33,184 nucleotides of DNA from Candidatus Scatosoma pullicola (GTDB lineage: Bacteria > Bacillota > Clostridia > Christensenellales > Borkfalkiaceae), in NCBI GenBank assembly GCA_018712725.1, contig DVGN01000004.1:1-33184 (forward strand), written 5' to 3'. The notes under the pieces are model-generated. The model was given only the letters and a program-made list of their open reading frames with translations. It had not been told where the DNA came from and ran no database searches. The position numbers were made by a program, and so were the translations under genes. Numbering within the stretch: position 1 is the stretch's first letter; each line of letters starts with the position of its first letter. Below are positions 7,294 to 14,892 of the stretch, one piece after another.

Positions 7294-7373
7294 GTTGGTG
7301 GCTGTTCCTGCTGCCGCTCTTTGCACAAGGGAGCCTTGAAGGAGGGCACAAGGGTGCCTTGAAAAAAGGGCAG

Positions 7374-8537
7374 TCAATTTTCCGTGCGGACGCGCTTTTT
7401 TTCGGGCGGCAAGCCGCGGACGACGGAAAGCAGCCGCGCCGCAAATTCGTCCTTTTCATGACATTCTTTCGCCGTCCCCGAAAGTCTGCGCCCGTCCGCC
7501 GTGCGCACGATCAGGGGATATGCGGCGTTTCCGAGCGCTTTCAGGAGGTCTTTCCCGTCCTCTCTCACCGCCAAAAGGCGCAGAAAGAGAGGGGAAGAGA
7601 GGCATTCGCAGACGAATTTTTCCGAAATCCCCAGCAGGTTTTGCACGAGGATGCGCCGTATGCGCGAAGAGGTATAGCGCCGGGACGAAAGGGAAGAGGG
7701 GAGATCGGCGTTTGCCTCCGCCCCTTTTTTAAGGGCGTTTTCCAGTCCCTCCGTACAGTCGGCGACGGCGCGCAGTTCCTCTTCGGACGCGCGCAGCAGG
7801 GCGTATTTTTCCATCGCCTCCAACCGCTCTTCCCCGCAGGGGCGAAACTTTTCCAGGCTCTTTTGCACGCAGTCGGGCAGGGCTTTTTTTACCGCCTCCC
7901 GTTCCCCCCGTCCGAGCGCCGCGCGTATGGCGGTCGCCGACGAATACCTGCCGCGCAAGGTCTCTTCCGAATAGCCGCTCCCCGTCCTTTCGACGGGCAG
8001 GAGGGAGACGTCGGGGCGAAGCGAAGAGAGGGCGCGCGCGTATTCCACGCCCAGGATATTGTTCGGGGCGTTTATCACGTCGGGGATCTTTCCCTTCCAC
8101 GCCGAAGCGCGGGCGCGGACAAAGCTCTCGCCCTCCCGCAGCCGCCTGCCGATCTCTTCGGAGACGCATTCCGGCTCTTCGTCCAACGCGCGCGCCGCTT
8201 CGGCAAACTGTTCGGGCGTGCCGCTTTCCGCCCCGAAGCACAGACAGGAAAAGTCGGGGAGGGAAGCGAGCAGTTTCACGGCGCCCCTTGCAAACAGTTC
8301 GGCGGAGGAGGTGGAAAAGACGGCGGGGAGTTCGAGAACGGCGTCGGCGCCCGACAGTACGGCGTGTCTCGCCCGTTCGTACCTGCCGCAAACCGCCGCT
8401 TCTCCCCGCTGCACGAAACTCCCGCTCATGACGCACACGACCGCGTCGCAGCCCGAAAGCCGCTTTGCTTCCTCCAACTGATAGAGATGTCCGAAGTGGA
8501 AGGGGTTGTATTCGCAAATAATCCCGCAAATTTTCAT
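7374..8537 (-). CDS. tmcAL: tRNA(Met) cytidine acetate ligase (TmcAL, YlbM family)
   Basis: A 387-aa nucleotidyltransferase-fold enzyme that activates acetate with ATP to make N4-acetylcytidine at the wobble position of elongator tRNA-Met. The N-terminus shows G-I-I-C-E-Y-N-P-F-H-F-G-H (residues 4-16), including the HxGH nucleotide-binding motif, then the conserved V-M-S-G-S-F-V-Q-R-G-E segment at about 36-46 and R-Y-E-R-A at about 52-56. The length is typical. It is the only gene on the minus strand. Acetate made by the adjacent pta-ackA genes is its substrate, but clustering may be coincidental. Confidence 0.93.
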   Translation of the reverse strand: MKICGIICEYNPFHFGHLYQLEEAKRLSGCDAVVCVMSGSFVQRGEAAVCGRYERARHAVLSGADAVLELPAVFSTSSAELFARGAVKLLASLPDFSCLCFGAESGTPEQFAEAARALDEEPECVSEEIGRRLREGESFVRARASAWKGKIPDVINAPNNILGVEYARALSSLRPDVSLLPVERTGSGYSEETLRGRYSSATAIRAALGRGEREAVKKALPDCVQKSLEKFRPCGEERLEAMEKYALLRASEEELRAVADCTEGLENALKKGAEANADLPSSLSSRRYTSSRIRRILVQNLLGISEKFVCECLSSPLFLRLLAVREDGKDLLKALGNAAYPLIVRTADGRRLSGTAKECHEKDEFAARLLSVVRGLPPEKKRVRTEN

Positions 8538-8556
8538 CGCAACGCTTTCCTTTTTC

Positions 8557-8585
8557 TTTACAACCTCGGAAAACTATGGTATAAT
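8557..8585 (+). promoter_or_regulatory. Promoter of pta
   Basis: TTTACA (8557-8562), 17-bp spacer, TATAAT (8580-8585), in the divergent tmcAL-pta interval (8538-8689). Confidence 0.75.
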
Positions 8586-8689
8586 AGTACCGTATGTAAA
8601 GAAGGGGACGACAGAAGGGGAAACCCGTCTCCGCCCGACTTCCATTATACACGAAAAACAAGGGAAAATAAAGCGTTTAGGAGATATTT

Positions 8690-9688
8690 ATGAAAAACAT
8701 ACTCGACGAGATCAAAGCCAAGGCGAAAGCCCTGCACAAGAAAATCGTCCTCTGCGAAGGCGAGGACAAGCGGGTGGTGAAAGCCGCCGCCGACGCGACG
8801 AAAGAGGGGATCGCGGAGATCGTCCTGCTCGGAAACGAAGCGGAGATCAAAGCCGCCAATCCCGACGTCGATCTCACGGGGGTGACGATCGTCGATCCGC
8901 TCACTTCCCCCCGCCTGCCCGAATACAACGCCAAACTGTGCGAACTGCGCGCCTCCAAGGGGATGACGCCCGATCAGGCGGAAAAACTTCTGAAGGATTC
9001 CACCTATTTCGGCGCCATGATGCTGAAAATGGGGGATGTGGACGGACTCGTGTCCGGCGCCTGCCACTCCACGGCAAACACCCTGCGCCCCGGTCTGCAG
9101 ATCATCAAGACGGCGAAAGGGGTCTCTTCCGTCTCCAGCTTCAACCTCATGATCTGCCCCCCGCAGGGCAACCAGTACTGCCCCGACGGGCTGGTCGTGT
9201 TCGCGGACTGCGGCTTAAATCCCACCTATACGAGCGAAGGACTTGCCGACTGCGCGATCGCCACGGCGAAATCGGCGCGCGACATCGCGGGGATCGACCC
9301 CAAGGTGGCGATGCTCTCCTTCTCGACCAAGGGAAGCGCCAAGCACGACAACGTCACCCTCGTCGCCGAAGCGGTGAAAATCGCCAAGGAAAAGGCGCCC
9401 GATCTCAAATTGGACGGCGAACTGCAATTCGACGCGGCGATCGTCCCTTCCGTCGGCGAATTCAAAGCGCCCGGCTCGCCCGTCGCGGGGCACGCCAACG
9501 TGTTTATCTTCCCCGATTTACAGGCGGGCAACATCGGCTATAAGATCGCCGAGCGCCTGGGCGGATTCATGGCGGTCGGTCCCATCTGCCAGGGCTTTGC
9601 CAAACCCCTCAACGACCTGTCGCGGGGCTGCAAGTCGGAGGACATCGTCGCCGCCGTCGCCATCACGGCGCTGCAGACGCAGCTGTAA
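8690..9688 (+). CDS. pta: Phosphate acetyltransferase
   Basis: A 332-aa enzyme interconverting acetyl-CoA and acetyl phosphate, the first step of ATP-generating acetate formation. Single-domain short form. Signature segments include V-L-C-E-G-E-D near the N-terminus, V-S-G-A-C-H-S-T-A-N-T (about 124-134), and G-E-L-Q-F-D-A-A (about 243-250) and the P-G-S-P-V-A-G-H-A-N-V-F-I-F-P segment late in the protein. AGGAG lies 7 nt upstream of ATG 8690. It is followed directly by ackA with a 21-nt gap. Confidence 0.96.
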   Translation: MKNILDEIKAKAKALHKKIVLCEGEDKRVVKAAADATKEGIAEIVLLGNEAEIKAANPDVDLTGVTIVDPLTSPRLPEYNAKLCELRASKGMTPDQAEKLLKDSTYFGAMMLKMGDVDGLVSGACHSTANTLRPGLQIIKTAKGVSSVSSFNLMICPPQGNQYCPDGLVVFADCGLNPTYTSEGLADCAIATAKSARDIAGIDPKVAMLSFSTKGSAKHDNVTLVAEAVKIAKEKAPDLKLDGELQFDAAIVPSVGEFKAPGSPVAGHANVFIFPDLQAGNIGYKIAERLGGFMAVGPICQGFAKPLNDLSRGCKSEDIVAAVAITALQTQL

Positions 9689-9709
9689 TTGTCGGGAGGG
9701 AAAAATCGG

Positions 9710-10903
9710 ATGAAAATTCTCGTCATCAATTCGGGGAGCTCCTCCCTCAAATACCAGCTCATCGACATGGACACCGAGTCCGTCGTCGCCAAGGGCAACT
9801 GCGAACGCATCGGCATCGAAGGCTCCAAACTCACCCATAAGGCGAAGGGAAAAGAAGTCGTCATCGAAAAGCCCATGCCCGACCACAACGTCGCCGTGCA
9901 GCTCGTCCTCAAAGAACTTACGGACAAAGAGGCGGGCGTCATCTCGTCGATGAAGGAGATCGACGCGGTGGGGCACCGCGTGGTCGCTTCGGGCGAAGCC
10001 TTCAAAAAGCCCACGCTCGTCACAGACAAAGCGATGGTCCTCATGGAGGAGATCAAGGATCTCGCCCCCCTGCACAACCCCGCCGCGATCGTCGGCGTGA
10101 AGGCGTGTCAGGCGGCGATGCCCGGCACGCCCATGGTGCTCGTGTTCGACACCGGCTTCCATTTCACGATGCCCGACTACGCCTATATGTACGCGGTCGA
10201 TTACGCGCATTACGAAAAGTACAAGATCCGCCGTTACGGCGCGCACGGCACCAGTCATAAATTTGTCTCCCAGGAAGCGGCGAAATATCTCGGCAAGAAG
10301 CCGGAAGAACTGAAAATCATCACCTGCCATCTCGGCAACGGCTCTTCCATCACAGCGGTGAACGGCGGCAAGTGCGTGGATACGTCGATGGGATTCACCC
10401 CGCTCGCGGGCGTTCCCATGGGCACGCGCAGCGGCGACATCGACTACGCCGCGGCGGAATACATCGCCCGCAAAGAGGGGATGGACGTCTCCGAGATGCT
10501 CACTTACCTCAATAAAAAGTGCGGCATGCTCGGCGTCTCCGGAGTTTCCAGCGATTTCCGCGACCTGACGGCGGCAGCGGCTGCGGGCAACGACCGCGCA
10601 CGGCTCGCGCTCGATATGTTCAATTACGCCTGCAAGAAATACGTCGGCGCGTACGCCGCGGCGATGAACGGCGTGGACTGCATCGTGTTTACGGCGGGCG
10701 TCGGCGAAAACACGCCGGGGGTCAGAAAGGGGATCTGCGAAAATATGCAGTATCTCGGTCTGGAAATCGACGAAGAGAAGAACAACGAAAAGAACAACGG
10801 CGCCATCCGCGACATCACGGGTAAAAATTCCAAAGTCAAAGTCCTCATCATTCCCACCAACGAAGAACTCGTCATCGCGCGGGAAACGATGGAATTATTG
10901 TAA
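9710..10903 (+). CDS. ackA: Acetate kinase
   Basis: A 397-aa enzyme converting acetyl phosphate and ADP to acetate and ATP. N-terminal V-I-N-S-G-S-S-S-L-K-Y and later G-A-H-G-T-S-H-K, H-L-G-N-G-S-S and F-T-A-G-V-G-E-N are the acetate/propionate kinase signatures. ATG 9710 is preferred over the in-frame GTG/ATG-like start near 9689 because GGGAGG lies 9 nt upstream and the family begins M-K-I-L-V-I-N. Co-transcribed with pta. Confidence 0.97.
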   Translation: MKILVINSGSSSLKYQLIDMDTESVVAKGNCERIGIEGSKLTHKAKGKEVVIEKPMPDHNVAVQLVLKELTDKEAGVISSMKEIDAVGHRVVASGEAFKKPTLVTDKAMVLMEEIKDLAPLHNPAAIVGVKACQAAMPGTPMVLVFDTGFHFTMPDYAYMYAVDYAHYEKYKIRRYGAHGTSHKFVSQEAAKYLGKKPEELKIITCHLGNGSSITAVNGGKCVDTSMGFTPLAGVPMGTRSGDIDYAAAEYIARKEGMDVSEMLTYLNKKCGMLGVSGVSSDFRDLTAAAAAGNDRARLALDMFNYACKKYVGAYAAAMNGVDCIVFTAGVGENTPGVRKGICENMQYLGLEIDEEKNNEKNNGAIRDITGKNSKVKVLIIPTNEELVIARETMELL

Positions 10904-10930
10904 TTTTTCCGTAAATTCCGTCAAAAAAAG

Positions 10931-10959
10931 TTGACAAGCGGACGGAAATATACTATACT
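10931..10959 (+). promoter_or_regulatory. Promoter of yceD-rpmF
   Basis: TTGACA (10931-10936), 17-bp spacer, TATACT (10954-10959). Expected start near 10966, only about 9 nt before the yceD ATG. Confidence 0.75.
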
Positions 10960-10974
10960 TTTGTAGTCGGTTTT

Positions 10975-11382
10975 ATGATGATTCTCGATGTGCGAAAACT
11001 CAATGCCGCGGGCAGGTATTCGGGAGAACTTTCTTTCGATTACGACGCCCCGGCGGAACTCATCGACATTCCCTTCGTGCGCTTCGCTTCGCCCGTCCGG
11101 ATAGAGGCAAAATACGTCCTTTACGAGGACGATTCGGCGGACGTCACCGGAAAGGTGACCTACGTCCTTGAAGGGGAGTGTTCGAGATGTCTGAAAGAGA
11201 CCTCCCAAGCGGTGGAAGGGGAGCTGGACGCCTGTTTCAGCCTCCGCCCCGAAGGAGAGGAGTATCCCTATTCGGGCGGTAAAATCGATCTGACCGACGC
11301 CGTGAACGACGCGATTCTGGCAAGCATGCCGCGCGTTCTCCTCTGCAAAGAGAACTGCGAAGGGATTCCCTATCATAGCTGA
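10975..11382 (+). CDS. yceD: YceD/DUF177 family protein
   Basis: A 135-aa DUF177 protein. The family is almost always encoded just before rpmF, as here, and has been linked to ribosomal RNA/large-subunit metabolism. The conserved core is visible: G-E-C-S-R-C-L-K (about 63-70) in the central beta region, and the C-terminal I-D-L-T-D-A-V-N-D-A-I stretch followed by C-K-E-N-C-E-G at the end. Two adjacent ATG codons (10975, 10978) could serve as start; neither has a recognisable ribosome binding site, and the predicted transcription start is about 9 nt upstream. Confidence 0.88.
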   Translation: MMILDVRKLNAAGRYSGELSFDYDAPAELIDIPFVRFASPVRIEAKYVLYEDDSADVTGKVTYVLEGECSRCLKETSQAVEGELDACFSLRPEGEEYPYSGGKIDLTDAVNDAILASMPRVLLCKENCEGIPYHS

Positions 11383-11421
11383 ATTCCGGAAGAGAAAGAA
11401 TATTTAACGAGAGGTGTAACT

Positions 11422-11613
11422 ATGGCTGTACCTAAGCGCAAACAATCCAAAAGCAGAACGAACAAGAGATTCGCAAACTATAAGGCAACCGCGCCCACGC
11501 TGGTGGAGTGCCCGCACTGCCACGAACTGACCGAAGCCCACAGGGTCTGCAAAAACTGCGGATACTACGACGGGAAAGAAGTCGTTTCGGAAAAGGAAGA
11601 GAAGAAAAACTGA
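11422..11613 (+). CDS. rpmF: 50S ribosomal protein L32
   Basis: A 63-aa ribosomal protein. The basic N-terminus M-A-V-P-K-R-K-Q-S-K-S-R and a zinc ribbon with C-P-H-C and C-K-N-C are diagnostic. GAGAGGTG is placed 5 nt before ATG 11422. It follows yceD by 39 nt in the usual order; a terminator follows. Confidence 0.97.
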   Translation: MAVPKRKQSKSRTNKRFANYKATAPTLVECPHCHELTEAHRVCKNCGYYDGKEVVSEKEEKKN

Positions 11614-11633
11614 TCGTCTGAATCGGATTTTCA

Positions 11634-11663
11634 GGCGGGCTGCCGGTCGGCGCCCGCTTTTTT
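11634..11663 (+). terminator. Intrinsic terminator after rpmF
   Basis: GCGGGC (11635-11640) pairs with GCCCGC (11652-11657), with an inner GCCG/CGGC stem, followed by six T. Confidence 0.85.
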
Positions 11664-11707
11664 GCGTTATGCGCCTTCGGAAAAATCAAATCGAAAAATC
11701 GGCAGAA

Positions 11708-11760
11708 CAATCCCTCCGTCATGCTCCGCATGCCGGCTCCCTTTGCACAAGGGAGCCATG
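11708..11760. repeat. Dispersed palindromic repeat, type B
   Basis: Second copy of the element at 7241-7293 (49/53 identical). Contains GGCTCCCTTTGCACAAGGGAGCC, itself nearly palindromic when read as arms GGCTCCCTT and AAGGGAGCC around TGCAC. Confidence 0.8.
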
Positions 11761-11825
11761 TGTGGGGTAGCAACGCCTCCCGTCTCTCATGCCATGGTTA
11801 GGGGAGGTGTTGCACCCACCAACCT

Positions 11826-11880
11826 TGCCTCCCCTTATGGTAAGGGGAGGTGTTGAGCGGAGCGAAACGGAGGGGATAAG
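11826..11880. repeat. Dispersed palindromic repeat, type A (copy identical to 12097-12151)
   Basis: A 55-bp unit: hairpin arms CCTCCCCTTA (11828-11837) and TAAGGGGAGG (11841-11850) around a 3-nt loop, then a section with GCGGAGCGAAACGGAGGGG and ending GATAAG. A degenerate half copy lies just upstream at about 11775-11809. Confidence 0.85.
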
Positions 11881-11890
11881 GAATAAATCC

Positions 11891-12083
11891 GCAAAAATCC
11901 CTTCACTTGTTATGGGATTTTTGCCCTTGTGGAAAATGGAAACAAGGTGAAATGAGCGACGAAGTCGCGAGAGAGGAAAGAAACCGGCAGTCAGCCACTT
12001 TGTGGCGTGTCGCCGGTGTCTGTCCTGTAAATTTTTCACAGAATCCTCGTTGCTTTTGTTTTGTGTGCAAAAGAAAAGCAACG
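11891..12083. repeat. Type C composite of three nested palindromes
   Basis: Three inverted repeats in one non-coding stretch: GCAAAAATCCC/GGGATTTTTGC (11891-11901 and 11914-11924); CCGGC/GCCGG (11984-11988 and 12012-12016) enclosing GCCAC-TTT-GTGGC; and GTTGCTTTT/AAAAGCAAC (about 12049-12083). Open reading frames here are short and show no recognisable protein. The stretch lies exactly between the two identical type A copies. Confidence 0.6.
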
Positions 12084-12096
12084 AAACCGGTATTTA

Positions 12097-12151
12097 TGCC
12101 TCCCCTTATGGTAAGGGGAGGTGTTGAGCGGAGCGAAACGGAGGGGATAAG
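12097..12151. repeat. Dispersed palindromic repeat, type A (copy identical to 11826-11880)
   Basis: All 55 bases match 11826-11880, same orientation, 271-bp period. Confidence 0.85.
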
Positions 12152-12191
12152 AACGATTTTCAAGCAGAAAGCGTCGGCAATCGCTATGAAA

Positions 12192-12220
12192 GGTCGTGTA
12201 ATCGATAAAATTACACGACC
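12192..12220. promoter_or_regulatory. 11-bp perfect inverted repeat upstream of the copA promoter
   Basis: GGTCGTGTAAT (12192-12202) and ATTACACGACC (12210-12220) with a 7-nt loop. No T-run follows, so termination is unlikely; the -35 is 24 bp downstream, so an activator or repressor site is possible. Confidence 0.45.
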
Positions 12221-12243
12221 GTCTGAATACGACCCGCAAAAAC

Positions 12244-12273
12244 TTGACTTTTTTGCGGAAAATATGCTATAAT
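12244..12273 (+). promoter_or_regulatory. Promoter of copA
   Basis: TTGACT (12244-12249), 18-bp spacer, TATAAT (12268-12273). I see no CopY-type TACAnnTGTA or obvious CsoR site around it. Confidence 0.75.
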
Positions 12274-12317
12274 ACATACGCTTTAAGTAGGAATATATTT
12301 TTTCCGAAACAACGGTT

Positions 12318-12339
12318 TGCCGGAAGTTCCCTTCCGGCA
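12318..12339 (+). promoter_or_regulatory. Leader hairpin abutting the copA ribosome binding site
   Basis: TGCCGGAAG (12318-12326) and CTTCCGGCA (12331-12339) form a perfect 9-bp stem with a TTCC loop. The GAGGAG ribosome binding site begins right after it, so the hairpin could affect ribosome access or RNA stability. Confidence 0.45.
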
Positions 12340-12353
12340 GAGGAGCATGGAAT

Positions 12354-14843
12354 ATGAAAGAGAAATTTTCGGTCACCGGGATGACCTGTTCCGCCTGTTC
12401 GTCGGGGATAGAGAGGACGCTGAACAAGATGGACGGCGTCAAAGAGGCAAGCGTTTCCCTGATGGGCGAATCGATGAACGTGGAATACGATGAAAACGTC
12501 GTTACCCGCGAACAGATCATCGCGGCGGTCAACGATCTCGGCTACGGCGCCGCCCTTTACGACGAAGCGGCGGTGAAAAAGCAAAAGCCGCAGACGGACA
12601 GGATGAAGAGGCGTTTCTGGCTCTCTCTCGTCTTTCTCGTTCCCCTCATGTACTTTTCGATGGGGAGCATGGCGGGACTGCCGCAGCCCGCGCCGTGGAT
12701 CAATTACACGATCCAGCTCGTCCTGACTGCGGTCATCATCGCCATCAACTTCCGCTTCTTCACGAGCGGGACGAAGGCGCTTATCAAGCGGGTGCCCAAT
12801 ATGGATACGCTGGTGGCGCTCGGCTCCTTTGCTTCCTTTGCATACAGTCTGGTCCTGACCGTTCTCGTCTATGTCGGCAAAGCCGATCCCGGACACACCC
12901 ATATGTTTTACGAATCGGCGGCAATGATCCTCACTCTGGTCACGCTCGGCAAATGGCTGGAAGAGAAATCCCGCCGACGGACGGGCGAAGAGGTGGAAAA
13001 GCTCATCCGCCTCATGCCGGACACGGTCACGGTGGAGCGGGGAGACACGCGTTCGGTCATCGCGTTCGCCGACATCGCCAAGGGGGACACCCTCATCGTC
13101 AGACAGGGGGACTATATCCCCGTGGACGGCAAGGTGGCGGAAGGCCATGCCTTCATCGACCGCGCCGCCATCACGGGCGAAAGCATGCCCGTGGAAGTGA
13201 CGGCGGGGGATTCCGTCACGGGCGCGGATATCGTCAAAAGCGGATTTCTGAAAGTGACCGCCGAAAAGGTGGGCGCGGAAACCACGCTCTCCCAGATCGT
13301 GCGCATGGTCAAGGACGCGGGGGCGAGCAAGGCGCCCATTCAGAAGATCGCGGACAAAATCGCGGGCGTGTTCGTCCCCGCGGTCACCCTCATCGCCCTC
13401 GTCACCTTCGTCGTATGGATGCTCGTGCGCGGAGAGGTCGGCACGGCGGCAAATTACGCCATCAGCGTACTCGTCATCTCCTGTCCCTGCGCGCTGGGGC
13501 TGGCGACGCCCGTGGCGGTCATGGCGGCGACGGGTCGGGGAATGGCGCTCGGCATTCTCTATAAGGACGCCGAAGCGCTGCAAAAGGCGCGCAATATAAA
13601 CTGCGTCCTGCTCGACAAGACCGCCACGCTCACCGTCGGCACCCCGCAGGTGACCGATTTCGAACTGCTCGCGGAAGAAAAGGAGTTCGTCCTCGGCATC
13701 GCGGCGTCCGTGGAAGCGCATTCCGGTCATCCCATCGCGGAATGCGTGAAGGCGTACGCGGAGGCAAACGGCGGGAAAAAGGGCATCGTCACCGAAAATT
13801 ACCGCTACGAAACGGGACAGGGGGCGATGGCAAGCTATAACGGCGTCACCTATCGGCTGGGCAACCGCAAACTGCTCGGCAACACCGTTTCCAAATACGC
13901 CTTCGAGAGGGAAAAGGCATATTCCGCGGACGGAAAGACGGCGGTGTTTCTCGCCGACGAGCGGCGCATTCTCGCCATCTTCGCGGTGGCGGATACGCTG
14001 AAAGAGACGAGCGCGGAAGCGGTGCAGGCGCTGAAAGACAGAAAGATCCGCGTGGCGATGCTGACGGGCGACAACGAAAACGTCGCCAAGGCGATCGCCG
14101 CAAAAGTCGGCATCGACGAATATTTCGCCGAAGCGCTTCCCGAAGACAAGGCAAAAGCCGTGGAACGGGTGCGCGAAGTGGGCGGCTACGTCGCCATGGT
14201 CGGCGACGGCATCAACGACAGCCCCGCCCTGAAGACGGCGGACGTCGGCGTCGCCATGGGCACGGGTACGGACATCGCCATCGACAGCGCGGACGTCGTG
14301 CTCGTGAGCGGCGATCTCAATTCCGTCCCCACCATGGTCGATCTGAGCAAAGCCGCCGTCCGGAACATCAAGGAAAATCTGTTTTGGGCGTTCATCTATA
14401 ACTGCATCGCCATCCCCGTGGCGGCAGGCGTGTTTTCCTTTGCGAACATTTCCCTCAATCCCATGATCGCCGCTGCGTGCATGAGTTTAAGTTCGCTGTT
14501 CGTCGTGTTCAACGCCCTGCGGCTGATGCGGTTCGGGAAAAAGAAAAAGACGGCGTCCGCCCCGTCGGCGACGGCGGGCGGCTCGGATACGCCGGATGGC
14601 GACAAATCGAATAAATTTTCGGAGGACAAGAAAATGACCAAGACACTCAAAATCGAAGGCATGATGTGCAATCACTGCGTCATGCACGTCACCAAAGCGC
14701 TGGAAGGGATCGCGGGCGTCGAAAAAGCAGATGTCGATCTCAAGGGCAAAAAAGCCGTCGTCACGCTCGGCGGCGACGTTTCGGACGAAGCGATGAAAGC
14801 CGCCGTCGCGGACGCGGGCTACGAAGTCACGGAAATCCTGTAA
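12354..14843 (+). CDS. copA: Copper-translocating P1B-type ATPase with N-terminal HMA and C-terminal CopZ-like domain
   Basis: An 829-aa membrane pump expected to export Cu(I) using ATP. In order: HMA domain with GMTCSAC (Cys12, Cys15); transmembrane helices from about residue 83; actuator loop with TGES; transmembrane CPC at 377-379, the Cu(I) signature; phosphorylation motif at Asp421; SGHP nucleotide-binding motif; hinge GDGINDSP; last helices with the S-L-S-S and N-A-L-R-L pattern of Cu(I) pumps. A charged linker then leads to a second HMA domain (M771-C-N-H-C775). Odd features: the phosphorylation motif reads DKTATLT, with Ala424 (codon 13623-13625) where Gly is nearly invariant; and the last domain has its own ribosome binding site and ATG. 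Metal specificity is inferred from CPC. Confidence 0.93.
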   Translation: MKEKFSVTGMTCSACSSGIERTLNKMDGVKEASVSLMGESMNVEYDENVVTREQIIAAVNDLGYGAALYDEAAVKKQKPQTDRMKRRFWLSLVFLVPLMYFSMGSMAGLPQPAPWINYTIQLVLTAVIIAINFRFFTSGTKALIKRVPNMDTLVALGSFASFAYSLVLTVLVYVGKADPGHTHMFYESAAMILTLVTLGKWLEEKSRRRTGEEVEKLIRLMPDTVTVERGDTRSVIAFADIAKGDTLIVRQGDYIPVDGKVAEGHAFIDRAAITGESMPVEVTAGDSVTGADIVKSGFLKVTAEKVGAETTLSQIVRMVKDAGASKAPIQKIADKIAGVFVPAVTLIALVTFVVWMLVRGEVGTAANYAISVLVISCPCALGLATPVAVMAATGRGMALGILYKDAEALQKARNINCVLLDKTATLTVGTPQVTDFELLAEEKEFVLGIAASVEAHSGHPIAECVKAYAEANGGKKGIVTENYRYETGQGAMASYNGVTYRLGNRKLLGNTVSKYAFEREKAYSADGKTAVFLADERRILAIFAVADTLKETSAEAVQALKDRKIRVAMLTGDNENVAKAIAAKVGIDEYFAEALPEDKAKAVERVREVGGYVAMVGDGINDSPALKTADVGVAMGTGTDIAIDSADVVLVSGDLNSVPTMVDLSKAAVRNIKENLFWAFIYNCIAIPVAAGVFSFANISLNPMIAAACMSLSSLFVVFNALRLMRFGKKKKTASAPSATAGGSDTPDGDKSNKFSEDKKMTKTLKIEGMMCNHCVMHVTKALEGIAGVEKADVDLKGKKAVVTLGGDVSDEAMKAAVADAGYEVTEIL
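14634..14843 (+). CDS. CopZ-like copper chaperone, possible internal in-frame translation product of copA
   Basis: ATG 14634 is codon 761 of copA and is preceded by GGAGG (14621-14625) at 8-nt spacing, the best-placed ribosome binding site in this operon. Translation from here gives 69 aa, the normal size of free CopZ, with the intact fold: M-T-K-T-L-K-I-E-G-M-M-C-N-H-C, V-D-L-K-G-K-K-A-V-V-T, and G-Y-E-V at the end. CopZ chaperones deliver Cu(I) to CopA. Whether it is really made separately cannot be settled from sequence; it also reads through as part of CopA. No stop codon separates the two parts. Confidence 0.5.
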   Translation: MTKTLKIEGMMCNHCVMHVTKALEGIAGVEKADVDLKGKKAVVTLGGDVSDEAMKAAVADAGYEVTEIL

Positions 14844-14854
14844 AAAAGAGAGGG

Positions 14855-14882
14855 GCGGGCGGCAGATTTGCCGTCCGCTTTT
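14855..14882 (+). terminator. Probable weak intrinsic terminator after copA
   Basis: GCGGGCGGCA (14855-14864) pairs with TGCCGTCCGC (14869-14878) with one G-T pair, followed by only four T. Some read-through into the methyltransferase is likely. Confidence 0.55.
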
Positions 14883-14892
14883 GGAGAGAAAA

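Noticed and set aside
7254-8693. 479-codon plus-strand frame opposite tmcAL
   Set aside because: tmcAL on the minus strand has diagnostic motifs (HFGH); the plus frame begins inside a dispersed repeat and is a shadow.
11826-12151. Possible CRISPR-like direct repeats (two identical 55-bp units)
   Set aside because: Only two copies, 271-bp period, spacer full of palindromes and no cas genes.
11907-12532. Open frames of 121 and 209 codons in the rpmF-copA interval
   Set aside because: They run through the palindromic repeats and show no recognisable protein pattern; the interval is best read as non-coding.
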